Shown in pieces: positions 24,975-33,521 of a stretch of DNA of 64,000 nucleotides. The stretch is taken from the NCBI RefSeq assembly GCF_026625825.1, contig NZ_CP113065.1, positions 310,001-374,000 on the forward strand. Reading direction: 5' to 3'. The notes beneath the pieces were generated by a model that was not told the DNA's origin, did not search any database, and saw only the letters and a program-made list of their open reading frames with translations. This DNA is from Pseudoxanthomonas sp. SL93 (GTDB lineage Bacteria > Pseudomonadota > Gammaproteobacteria > Xanthomonadales > Xanthomonadaceae). Every line of letters starts with the position of its first letter. The first letter of the stretch is position 1. The position numbers and the translations under genes are program-made.

Positions 24975-27900
24975 GCGAGCCGATGGCCAAGCGGCGGAGC
25001 ACCCCCGTGGCCGTCGATTACGATCCGTTCGCCGGAGGTGCCCTGGCGCGCGTCGTGCCGACCACCGAGCCGCAGCGTGAGCTGTGGCTCGCGTCGCGGC
25101 TGGGCGATGATGCATCGCTGGCCTACAACGAATCGGTCTCGCTGCACCTGCGCGGGCCACTGGATGCCAACCGCCTGCAGCACGCGCTGCAGGCGGTGGC
25201 CGAGCGCCACGACGCGCTGCGCGCCAGCTTCGGTCCGGATGGCGAAACCTTCTGCGTGCTGGAGCCGGCGCCGTTGCTGCTGCCTTTCAGCGACCTCTCC
25301 GGGCTGGCCGAGGCCGAGCGGGCCGCGCAACTCGCGCAACGCAAGCGCGCCGGCGTGGAAACGCCGTTCGCACTGGAGCAGGGTCGCCTGTTCCGCGCCG
25401 AGCTGCTGCAGCTGGCGCCGCAGGAACACGTGCTGCTGATGCACGCCCATCACATCGTGTGCGATGGCTGGTCGTGGTGGGTGATCGTGCGCGAGCTGGG
25501 CGCCGCCTATGCGCAGGCCGCCGGCAACGCAGCCGCGCTGCCCGCCGCGGAAAGCTACGCCGACTACGCGCTGGCCGAAGCGGTCCATCCGGCGGGTCCG
25601 GAGTTCAAGCACGACGAGCAGTACTGGCTGTCGCGCTTCGCCGGCCAGACGCCGGTGCTCGAACTGCCGACCGATCACGCCCGTCCTGCGCGGCGCAGCT
25701 TCGCCTCGCAGCGCGAGGACTACGTGCTCGATGCGGACCTGGTGACGGCCGTGCGCCGGCTGGGTGCGCGCCGCGGCGCCAGCCTGTTCGCCACGCTGCT
25801 GGGCGGTTTCGCCACGCTGCTTTCGCGTATCGCCGGGCAGGAACAGGTGGTGGTGGGGATTCCCGCCGCCGGACAATCGGTGGACGGCCACGATCACCTG
25901 GTCGGGCATTGCGTCAACCTGCTGCCGCTGCGTTTCGACCTGCAGGCCGGCGACAGCTTCAACACCGTGCTCGATGGCGCGCAGGACGTGCTGCTGGATG
26001 CGATCGAGCACCAGCGCTATACCTTCGGGACGCTGCTGAAGAAGCTGCGCATCGCGCGCGATCCCGCGCGGCTGCCGCTGGTCAGCGTGATGTTCAACAT
26101 CGACCAGGCGCTGGACCAGGAGAAGAGCGGTTTCCCCGGCCTGTCGCTGGATTTCACCACCAACCCGCGGCATTACGAGAACTTCGAACTCTCCATCAAT
26201 GCCGTGCAGGTCGATGGCAGGTTGCGTCTGGAAACCCAGTACAGCACCGACCTGTTCGACGCACAGACGGTGCGCCGCTGGCTGGGCGCCTATGAAGGCC
26301 TGCTGCGCGCCGCCTGCGAGAACCCGGACGAACGCATCGCGCGCCTGCCGCTGGTCGGTGCGCAGGCGTTCCAGGAGCTGGTGGCCCTGCAGCCTGCAGC
26401 CACGGCGTTCGACCGCAACTGCCGCATGCACGAGCACTTCGAGCGGCAGTGCGACCGTGCACCGGATCGCACGGCGGTCCGCAGCGACGAACAGGCGCTC
26501 AGTTACCGGCAACTGGAAGCGCGCGCCAACCGCATCGCCCATCTGCTTCGCCAGCGCGGCGTGCAGCGTGGTGCCCTGGTCGGCCTGGCGATGGACCGTG
26601 GCGCCGACATGCTGGCGGCACTGCTGGGCATCCTGAAGGCCGGTGCGGGTTACGTGCCGCTGGATCCGCAGTTTCCGGCGGACCGGCTGGCCTACATGGC
26701 CAGCGACGCCGGACTGGCGGCGCTGCTGACGCAGCAACGCCATGCCGCGCAGTTCGACCTGCGTGGCCGGCCGGTGCTGGCGCTGGATGCCCTGGCGGAT
26801 GAACTCGCCGCCCAGCCCGAACGCCGGCTGGGTCGCGATGCCGGTGCCGCAGATCCGGAATCGCCGGCCTACGTCATCTACACGTCAGGCTCCACCGGAC
26901 GCCCCAAGGGCGTGCAGGTGCCGCATCGCGCCGTGTCGAATTTCATCACCGCCATGCAGGCCGAGCCCGGCCTGTCGATCGACGACCGGCTGGTGGCGGT
27001 CACCACGCTGTCGTTCGACATCGCCGTGCTGGAACTGATGCTGCCGCTGGGCGTGGGGGCGGAGGTGATCCTCGCCGGCAAGGACACCGTGATCGATGGC
27101 GTTGCGCTGTCGGCCCTGCTGCAGTCCTCGCGTGCCACCGCCATGCAGGCCACGCCGGCCACCTGGCGCCTGCTGCTGGAAGCGGGCTGGCCAGGCGCTG
27201 CGAACTTCAAGGCGATGTGCGGCGGCGAACCGCTGCCGCCGGACCTGGCGCAGGCCCTGCTGCCGCGCTGCAGTGAACTGTGGAACCTGTACGGCCCCAC
27301 CGAGACGACCGTGTGGTCCACCAGCATGCGCGTGCGGGCGGAGCAGGGCGGACTTCCCGACATCCATATCGGCCGACCCATCGCCAATACGCAGGTGTGG
27401 ATCCTCGACGAACATGGCCAGCCATGCCAGCGCGGCGTGCCGGGCGAGATCTGCATCGGTGGCGAAGGCGTCACCCTCGGCTACCTGGCGCGCCCCGAGC
27501 TGACCGCCGACCGTTTCCTGCCGGATGCGTTCGCGGACAGCGAAAGGGGATTCGGTACCGGCATCCCGGCGCCGATGCTCTACCGCACGGGTGACCGTGG
27601 CCGCTGGCGTGCCGACGGCAACCTGGAGCACATGGGCCGCCTGGACTTCCAGGTCAAGGTGCGCGGCTACCGCATTGAGCTGGGCGAGATCGAAAGCACG
27701 CTGCTGGCGCATCCGGCCCTGACCCGTGCGGTGGCGATGGCGCGCGAGGACCGGCCCGGCGACGTACGCTTGGTGGCGTACGTGGTGCCGGCGTCTTCCG
27801 TCGACATCCCCGACACGGCGCTCGTCGCCCACCTGAAACAGCAGCTGCCGGACTACATGGTGCCGCAGCATTTCGTGCGCCTGCCCGCCATCCCGCTGCT

Positions 27901-30784
27901 GCCCAACGGCAAGGTGGATCGCAAGGCGCTGCCGGCGCCCGACACCGCGCTGGTCCGGACGGATTCGTTCGTCGCGCCGCGGAATGAGGTCGAGCGCAAG
28001 GTCGCCGCGATCATGGCCGGCGTGCTGGGCCTTCCCGAGATCGGCGTGCAGGACAATTTCTTCGTCAGCGGCGGTCACTCGCTGCTGGCTGCGCAACTCA
28101 CCTCGCGCCTCAATCGCGAGCTGGAAATCAACCTGTCCCTGCGCACGCTGTTCGATGCGCCGACCGTCGAGAAGCTGGCCGCGGCCATCGGCAACGCGTC
28201 CCACGACGCGTTGCCGCCGCGCCCGCCCATCCGCCATCGCGACGATCAGGGCACGGCCCCGCTTTCCCTGATCCAGGAGCGGTTGAAGCTGCTGGAGGAA
28301 TTCAATCCGGGCCAGCTGACCTACAACACGCCTTCGGCGCACTGGCTGGTGGGGCCGCTCGACGTGGCCAAGTTCGATCTTGCCTTCCAGTCGGTCATGC
28401 AACGGCAATCCGTGCTGCGCACCACCATCGAGGAGCGCGACGGCGAGAGCCTGCAGGTGGTCCACGACACGCTGGATACCGGCCTGGCCGACGTCGAGGA
28501 TCTGACGCACCTGCCGCGCGACGAGCGCGAGCGCGTGCTGATGCATCGGCTCAACACGATGATCGAAACCCCGTTCAAGCTCGTCGGCGAACCCTTGTTC
28601 CGGGCGCGGCTGTTCAAGTTCGAACAGGACCGGCATGCACTGCTGTTCATGACCCACCACATCATCTGGGACGGCTGGTCCTTCGACCTGCTGTACCGGG
28701 ACCTGGCCGAAACCTACGCCGCCCTGGTCGAGGCGCGCGCGCCTGATCTGCCGGCGCTGCCGGTCAGCTACGGCGATTTCTCGGCCTGGCATCGCGAATG
28801 GGTGGAGACCGAGGGCTACGCACGCCAGCGCGAATTCTGGCGGCGCAAGCTGGGCGAACCCTACGACCCGGGTGAAGGCGGATCGCTCGATCTGGCGCGC
28901 GGCCGCAGCAAGCGCGGCACGGCCTCCGGACGTGGCCTTTCGCAGTCGTTCCACATCGACAAGGCCCTCAGTGACCAGCTGCGCAAAGTCGGGCTGTCGA
29001 TGGACGCGACGTTGTTCGTGGTGCTGCTGACCGCGTACTTCGTGCTGCTCAATCGCCTGACCGGGCGCAAGGACATGGTGATCGCCACCCCGGTGCGTGG
29101 ACGTAACAGCGCGGAGGTGGAGGAGCTGATGGGCTACTTCACCAACCTGTTGCCCCTGCGGGTGAAGCTGGACCCCGATCTGCCGTTTTCCGATGCCGTC
29201 AAACGCGTGCGCGACGTGGTGCTGGACAGCTTTGCCCACCCGGACATCCGGCTGGAAGAGGTGGCCCAGGAACTCAGTTCACGTGGCGGGCAGCGGGCGG
29301 CGGCGTTGTACCAGACGCTGTTCTCGCTGCAGGACATCCGCCAGCGCGTCACCCGCTGGGGAAATCTTGCGCACGAGCGGTTGGAAGTGTTCCAGCCCGG
29401 CGCCACCGAAGATCTGGGCCTCTGGTTGCTGGAGCGCGACGACGGTGTGATCGCCAGCATGGTGTACAACGCCGACGTCCTGCTTGCAGATGACGTGGCG
29501 GCCCTGCGGGGCCATTACGTGGCCTTGCTCGAGCGCATCGCCAGTGCCCCGCACAATCGGATCAGTGCATTCGATGTCGTGGCGCTGAGTGCCGTCTTGC
29601 CCGAGGACACGGCGGCGAAGACGGAAGACATGCCCGCCGCCGCCGCGCCCGTGGCCGTGCCGTCGCCTGTCGCAACAGCCGCCCCCGCACCCAGGGCAGC
29701 GCTGGATCCGCGCGTGGCGTATCTGGTGGAGCTGTGGTCGGGGTTGCTCGAGACGCCGGTGTCGCCCGAGGACAACTTCTTCGATCTTGGCGGACACTCG
29801 ATGGCGGCCGTGCAGATGGCCAGCCGCGTCGCCAAGGAGACCGGCGCCAAGCTCAAGATGATGCCGCTGGCGACGCAGACGCTGGCGCAGCTGGCGATGG
29901 AGTTGCCGTCGTCCGCGTTCCCCGCGGTGGAAGAGACCGTCGTGGCGAAACAGGCCACGATCAATCCGGATATGGATGCCGGCCGTGCGTTCTACTTCGG
30001 TGCCCGCGAGCGTCGTCGATTCGGCATGTGGCACAGACCCGATGCCCCGACGGACGCATCGGGCCCTCGCGTGCTGGTGGCGCCGCCCTTGCTGCAGGAG
30101 GGCATCATGAGCCAGCGTGCGTTGTGGTCGCTTTGCGAATCAGTGGCGGGAGCCGGCACGCACGCGCTCCGTTTCGACTGGTATGGCGCGGGCGATTCGG
30201 CAGGCGATACCACCGACCTGAGCCTGGCCGGCATGCAGGAAGACCTGCGTGAGGCGCTTGAATCGCTCTCGACCGTGGCGGGGCAGCCCGGCCGCGTGCT
30301 GGCATTGCGCAGTGCCTGCCTGCCCGTGCTGCTGCAGGCGACCGCCGGCTCGGCGCCGGTCGATCTGGTGCTGTGGGACCCCGTGCTGCAGGGTGGACCG
30401 ATGATCGAGCGCTGGCGCCACCAGCATCGGCAGCAGCTCGCCGGCGTGGGCCGCTACATCGTCCGCAAGCCCGCGCCCTGCGCCGACAACGAACTGCTGG
30501 GTTTCGAACTCGCTACCGGCTTTGCCGATGCGCTGGCGCAGCTCGATTTCCGTCAACGACCCTTGCCCCCGGGCAGCCGGGTGCTGATCGTGGCCTGGAC
30601 GCCCGACGCCGACCTGCAGGCTTTCATCGACACGCAGCGTGCCGCGGGCGTCGTCGTCGAGGTGGCCGCACTGACGACGGCTGACCAGCCGCCCTGGGAT
30701 GATCCCGTCCAGTTCGAGAACCAGGCGCTGCCGAGGCGCAGCCTGGTGCAGTTGGCGACGCTATTGACGGAGAGACGGGCATGA
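24971..30784 (+). CDS. NRPS with fused hydrolase-2-like C-terminal domain (C-A-PCP-C-PCP-hydrolase)
   Basis: This 1937-residue protein is translationally coupled to the preceding synthase (ATGA, 24971-24974). Domains: C1 with HHIVCDGW at 160-167; A domain about 490-990 with YTSGSTGRPKG from 637, FDIAVLE, MQATPATW, CGGE and YGPTETTVW. The code reads about D-I-L-Q-M-G-L-V-W-K, nearest to glycine codes, tentatively. Then PCP1 with Ser1037 in SGGHSLL, C2 with HHIIWDGW from 1229, no adenylation domain after C2, and PCP2 with Ser1610 in LGGHSMA. The last 260 residues are an alpha/beta-hydrolase-like domain (VAPPLLQEGIMSQRALW, RFDWYGAGDS, VLWDPVLQGG) resembling exosortase A-associated hydrolase 2. 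Its nucleophile position reads ALRSACL instead of GxSxG, so it is not a normal thioesterase. Confidence 0.92.
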   Translation: MSEPMAKRRSTPVAVDYDPFAGGALARVVPTTEPQRELWLASRLGDDASLAYNESVSLHLRGPLDANRLQHALQAVAERHDALRASFGPDGETFCVLEPAPLLLPFSDLSGLAEAERAAQLAQRKRAGVETPFALEQGRLFRAELLQLAPQEHVLLMHAHHIVCDGWSWWVIVRELGAAYAQAAGNAAALPAAESYADYALAEAVHPAGPEFKHDEQYWLSRFAGQTPVLELPTDHARPARRSFASQREDYVLDADLVTAVRRLGARRGASLFATLLGGFATLLSRIAGQEQVVVGIPAAGQSVDGHDHLVGHCVNLLPLRFDLQAGDSFNTVLDGAQDVLLDAIEHQRYTFGTLLKKLRIARDPARLPLVSVMFNIDQALDQEKSGFPGLSLDFTTNPRHYENFELSINAVQVDGRLRLETQYSTDLFDAQTVRRWLGAYEGLLRAACENPDERIARLPLVGAQAFQELVALQPAATAFDRNCRMHEHFERQCDRAPDRTAVRSDEQALSYRQLEARANRIAHLLRQRGVQRGALVGLAMDRGADMLAALLGILKAGAGYVPLDPQFPADRLAYMASDAGLAALLTQQRHAAQFDLRGRPVLALDALADELAAQPERRLGRDAGAADPESPAYVIYTSGSTGRPKGVQVPHRAVSNFITAMQAEPGLSIDDRLVAVTTLSFDIAVLELMLPLGVGAEVILAGKDTVIDGVALSALLQSSRATAMQATPATWRLLLEAGWPGAANFKAMCGGEPLPPDLAQALLPRCSELWNLYGPTETTVWSTSMRVRAEQGGLPDIHIGRPIANTQVWILDEHGQPCQRGVPGEICIGGEGVTLGYLARPELTADRFLPDAFADSERGFGTGIPAPMLYRTGDRGRWRADGNLEHMGRLDFQVKVRGYRIELGEIESTLLAHPALTRAVAMAREDRPGDVRLVAYVVPASSVDIPDTALVAHLKQQLPDYMVPQHFVRLPAIPLLPNGKVDRKALPAPDTALVRTDSFVAPRNEVERKVAAIMAGVLGLPEIGVQDNFFVSGGHSLLAAQLTSRLNRELEINLSLRTLFDAPTVEKLAAAIGNASHDALPPRPPIRHRDDQGTAPLSLIQERLKLLEEFNPGQLTYNTPSAHWLVGPLDVAKFDLAFQSVMQRQSVLRTTIEERDGESLQVVHDTLDTGLADVEDLTHLPRDERERVLMHRLNTMIETPFKLVGEPLFRARLFKFEQDRHALLFMTHHIIWDGWSFDLLYRDLAETYAALVEARAPDLPALPVSYGDFSAWHREWVETEGYARQREFWRRKLGEPYDPGEGGSLDLARGRSKRGTASGRGLSQSFHIDKALSDQLRKVGLSMDATLFVVLLTAYFVLLNRLTGRKDMVIATPVRGRNSAEVEELMGYFTNLLPLRVKLDPDLPFSDAVKRVRDVVLDSFAHPDIRLEEVAQELSSRGGQRAAALYQTLFSLQDIRQRVTRWGNLAHERLEVFQPGATEDLGLWLLERDDGVIASMVYNADVLLADDVAALRGHYVALLERIASAPHNRISAFDVVALSAVLPEDTAAKTEDMPAAAAPVAVPSPVATAAPAPRAALDPRVAYLVELWSGLLETPVSPEDNFFDLGGHSMAAVQMASRVAKETGAKLKMMPLATQTLAQLAMELPSSAFPAVEETVVAKQATINPDMDAGRAFYFGARERRRFGMWHRPDAPTDASGPRVLVAPPLLQEGIMSQRALWSLCESVAGAGTHALRFDWYGAGDSAGDTTDLSLAGMQEDLREALESLSTVAGQPGRVLALRSACLPVLLQATAGSAPVDLVLWDPVLQGGPMIERWRHQHRQQLAGVGRYIVRKPAPCADNELLGFELATGFADALAQLDFRQRPLPPGSRVLIVAWTPDADLQAFIDTQRAAGVVVEVAALTTADQPPWDDPVQFENQALPRRSLVQLATLLTERRA

Positions 30785-31656
30785 CGGTGATGACGGCCTT
30801 GATGGAGCAGACGGCTGACGCGGCCGTGGATGTCGAACCGGTCGGCGGCGTGGTGGAGACAGCCCATACCTTCGGCGATGGACTGGTCGGCGTCCTGACC
30901 CGTCCTGCAGGCGCGATCCGGGGCAAGTCCGCGCTGATCCTGCTGAATGCAGGGCTTGTGCAGCGCGTCGGCCCGTTTCGCATGTACGTGCAGATGGCGC
31001 GTGCCTTGGCGGAGGCCGGCTTCGTGGTGTTCCGGTTCGACCAGTCGGGGCTGGGCGACAGCCCGGTGTCGTCGCGGGCAGGCGAGGGACGGAAGCTGGG
31101 CGAGGCGGTGGCGGCCATGGACCTGGTCACGGCGCTGACAGGAGTGCGCAGCTTCGTGCTGGGAGGACTGTGCTCCGGCGCCGATGACGCGTTCAATATT
31201 GCGCCCCACGATCTGCGCGTGAATGGCCTGTTGCTGCTCGATGGCGTGGCGTATCCCACCTTCCTGTACAAGCTGCGCCATGTCATGCCGCGCCTGCTGA
31301 ATCCCGCGAAGGTCATGCGGGGCATCGGGCGACTCCTGCGAAGGACCTCGGGCGCGGCTGCGGCGACCATCGATCCCAACAGTTTCCGCGATTTTCCGAG
31401 CCGGCCCGAGGCGATCGAGCGCCTCAAAGCGTTGGAGACAAGAGGCGCCGACATGCTGCTGCTGTACACCGGCGGCGTGGACCGCTACTACAACCATCGG
31501 CGCCAGGCACGGGAGTGCTTTGGAGACGTGGCGCGTTCACCGCGCATCAGGACCGAGTACTGGGCTGATTGCGACCACACGTTCTACGTGGGGGCGCACC
31601 GTCGTCGTCTGGTGGATACCACGGTGGGCTGGATGACGTCCCGCTTCCGGGACTGA
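30781..31656 (+). CDS. Alpha/beta hydrolase, exosortase A system-associated hydrolase 1-like
   Basis: This 291-residue alpha/beta-hydrolase starts in an ATGA overlap with the NRPS gene (30781-30784), so the two are made together. The fold is shown by LILLNAGLVQRVGPFRMYVQM, VVFRFDQSGLGDSPVS and FVLGGLCSGADDAFN. The nucleophile elbow is G-x-C-x-G, with Cys131 in place of serine, as I recall for the hydrolase 1 family of XrtA/PEP-CTERM loci. The catalytic His is probably in CDHTFYV near the C-terminus. The N-terminal 30 residues are poorly conserved. The role is unknown in the family; coupling to a carrier-protein enzyme suggests action on a thioester, as an editing, releasing or transferring enzyme. 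A perfect hairpin overlaps its stop codon. Confidence 0.85.
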   Translation: MTVMTALMEQTADAAVDVEPVGGVVETAHTFGDGLVGVLTRPAGAIRGKSALILLNAGLVQRVGPFRMYVQMARALAEAGFVVFRFDQSGLGDSPVSSRAGEGRKLGEAVAAMDLVTALTGVRSFVLGGLCSGADDAFNIAPHDLRVNGLLLLDGVAYPTFLYKLRHVMPRLLNPAKVMRGIGRLLRRTSGAAAATIDPNSFRDFPSRPEAIERLKALETRGADMLLLYTGGVDRYYNHRRQARECFGDVARSPRIRTEYWADCDHTFYVGAHRRRLVDTTVGWMTSRFRD

Positions 31657-31677
31657 GCGGCGCGCAGCCGCTCAGTC
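31651..31677. terminator. Bidirectional hairpin spanning both stop codons
   Basis: A perfect 11-bp stem, GACTGAGCGGC (31651-31661) with GCCGCTCAGTC (31667-31677), closes a GCGCA loop. It contains the TGA of the hydrolase gene (31654-31656) and the complementary TCA stop of the converging acyltransferase gene (31672-31674). No T tract follows on either side. It probably terminates both operons. Confidence 0.65.
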
Positions 31678-32196
31678 GGCGGTGTAGGGCGGCTCGCGCT
31701 GCCGCAGTACGCGCGCCGGTATGCCGCCCACCGTCGCGCCATCCGGCACGTCCGCCAGCACGACGGCGTTGGCGCCCACGCGGCTGTGGTGGCCCAGCCG
31801 CACCGCCCCGACGATCTTGGCGCCCGCGCCGATGAAGACATGGTCGCCGAGCAGCGGGGAGACGTACTTCTCGGCGCCGATGGTGACCTGGTGTTCGATG
31901 TAGACATGTGCGCCGCCGCGCACGCTGCCGTTGATCACCACGCCCTGGCTGTGGATCAGCACGAAGCAGGGCCCGAAGTCGGCGTGGCGACCGATGATGC
32001 ACTGGCCGAAGAACGCATTGAGCTTGTTGAACACCATCGCCAGCGGCGCCAGCCGGTGCCGCTGCGACCATTGCATCAGGCGATAGCACGCCATCGCGAA
32101 GGTCCCATCGGTCAGCAGCGCCTTCACCAGCGTGCGTGGACGGTCGTCCCCATAGCACCAGCGCGCCTTGGCCTTGAGGTCCTCGACAAACAGCAT
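31672..32196 (-). CDS. Left-handed beta-helix acyltransferase (serine O-acetyltransferase-like)
   Basis: This 174-residue protein has an N-terminal helical segment (MLFVEDLKAKARWCYGDDRP) and a hexapeptide-repeat left-handed beta-helix (IIGRHADFGPCFVLIHSQGVVINGS, IGAGAKIVGAVRLGHHSRVGANAVVLADVPDGATVGGIPARVL). HSQGVVI and the H-x-x-I pattern are as in serine acetyltransferases. Relatives in EPS loci acetylate sugars from acetyl-CoA, and O-acetylation of the repeat unit is the likely job here; cysteine biosynthesis is less likely given the context. The ATG at 32196 is preceded by GGGAG at 6 nt. It is transcribed away from the deacetylase gene and converges on the NRPS operon. Confidence 0.85.
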   Translation of the reverse strand: MLFVEDLKAKARWCYGDDRPRTLVKALLTDGTFAMACYRLMQWSQRHRLAPLAMVFNKLNAFFGQCIIGRHADFGPCFVLIHSQGVVINGSVRGGAHVYIEHQVTIGAEKYVSPLLGDHVFIGAGAKIVGAVRLGHHSRVGANAVVLADVPDGATVGGIPARVLRQREPPYTAD

Positions 32197-32446
32197 GGGT
32201 TCTCCCGGGTTGGTCCGTGTTCCGGTGGCAGGATACGTGGCCGCGGGGCCAGCGTCAGCACGGCTCCGCCGGCCGCTGGCCGGACTCACCTGCCGGATGC
32301 GTTTGATTATCAGTCGGGAACTGGGGAGAACGGGCATGAGGAAGGACGCACCACGAGCCGCTGCAACATCATCCGGAACCCGTTCCGGCATGCACCGTCT
32401 TCGGGCGGCGTGTCGCGTATCCCGTTGTCGCTGAGGGAGCGGGTCC
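32197..32446. other. Divergent intergenic region (250 bp)
   Basis: It should hold promoters for the acyltransferase (leftward) and for the rightward export operon starting with the deacetylase. A lower-GC patch GCGTTTGATTATCAG lies near 32298-32312. I see no convincing promoter pair, operator or small gene. Confidence 0.35.
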
Positions 32447-33484
32447 ATGACGGAGTCTTCCGGCGCAGGCAGGCGCCAGCAACTCGCGCGCTGGTTCCAC
32501 CGTGCGAATGTCTTACCTCTGGCCGGTCGCGTGCGTGACGCGCTGTTCAACGACCTGCGCATCCTGGCCTATCACCGGGTACTCGATTCGAGTGAACCGG
32601 CGGACTTCGATTTCGACCTGGAGCTGATCAGCGCCTCGGCGTCGGATTTCCGCGACCAGATGACGGCGGTCAAGAAGGACTTCGTGCCGATGCGCTTCGA
32701 CCAGGTGATCGACTGCCTGGATCGTGGCGAGCCGTTGCCCCCGCGGGCCACGCTGATCACCTTCGATGACGGCTACGACGACAACTACCGTATCGCCTTC
32801 CCGATCCTGCAGGAACTGGGCATGTCGGCGATGTTCTTCGTGTCCACCGGTCATATCGACTCCGGCGCGCCGTATGCCTACGACTGGGCCGTGCACATGA
32901 TCTGCCGGACGCCGGCCGATCGCCTGCTGCTGCCCGAGGCCGGTATCGATTGGCCGTTGCCCCCGACCATTGCCGGACGGCGGCAGGTCGCGAGTCGATT
33001 CCTGAGCAGGCTGAAGGAATTTCCAGCCGTGGTGCAGGAGCGCCTGGTCGCCACCATGGAACAGGACTGGTCCCTGCCGCGTGCGCCCCACATGCACTGC
33101 CAGCCCATGTCATGGGCGCAGCTGCGAGAAATGCAGGCCGGCGGCATGGAAGTGGGCTCGCACGGCGTGCACCACCGCATGCTGGCCAAGATGCCGCATG
33201 AGCTGATGATCCAGGAGATCAACGAATCCAAGGCGATGCTCGACAGGAACCTGAATCTTCCTGCGCAGGTGCTGTCCTATCCCGTCGGCGGATTCGATGC
33301 TTTTGATGAAGTGGTCGTCCAGGCAGCCCGTTCCGCCGGCTTCCGGCTGGCATGCAGTTACGTGTCGGGGACCAGTCGCCTGCAGTCGGATACCATGTAT
33401 TCGCTGCGTCGCCTGCACGTGGAGCGTTACGTGGACGCCGCTTGGTTCCGCGGCATGATGGAACTGCCGGAGTTGTTCGGATGA
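32447..33484 (+). CDS. Polysaccharide deacetylase family protein (NodB domain)
   Basis: This 345-residue carbohydrate esterase 4-type protein has ILAYHRVLDSSEPADFDF, then the metal-binding TFDDGYDDN (catalytic Asp and first metal Asp, about residues 105-113). MFFVSTGHIDSG follows, and then SHGVHHRML with the HxxxH zinc ligands (about 229-237). VLSYPVGGFD is the fourth motif. No signal peptide is evident, as in many XrtA-locus deacetylases. It would remove N-acetyl or O-acetyl groups from the EPS or its precursors; free amines so produced could be acceptors for an aminoacyl group made by the NRPS, but that is inference. The ribosome-binding site is GGGAGCGGG before ATG 32447. It begins the rightward operon 32447-38430. 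Confidence 0.9.
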   Translation: MTESSGAGRRQQLARWFHRANVLPLAGRVRDALFNDLRILAYHRVLDSSEPADFDFDLELISASASDFRDQMTAVKKDFVPMRFDQVIDCLDRGEPLPPRATLITFDDGYDDNYRIAFPILQELGMSAMFFVSTGHIDSGAPYAYDWAVHMICRTPADRLLLPEAGIDWPLPPTIAGRRQVASRFLSRLKEFPAVVQERLVATMEQDWSLPRAPHMHCQPMSWAQLREMQAGGMEVGSHGVHHRMLAKMPHELMIQEINESKAMLDRNLNLPAQVLSYPVGGFDAFDEVVVQAARSAGFRLACSYVSGTSRLQSDTMYSLRRLHVERYVDAAWFRGMMELPELFG

Positions 33485-33521
33485 CGGAAAGGCAAGTACA
33501 GGGGCTTGGCCGGATCCTCAT

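Noticed and set aside
17397..25160. A 2587-codon open frame on the minus strand opposite the NRPS-PKS gene
   Set aside because: Its protein is rich in H, R, Q and G with no domains, as expected for the antisense frame of GC-rich codons. The plus-strand frame shows complete catalytic motifs throughout.
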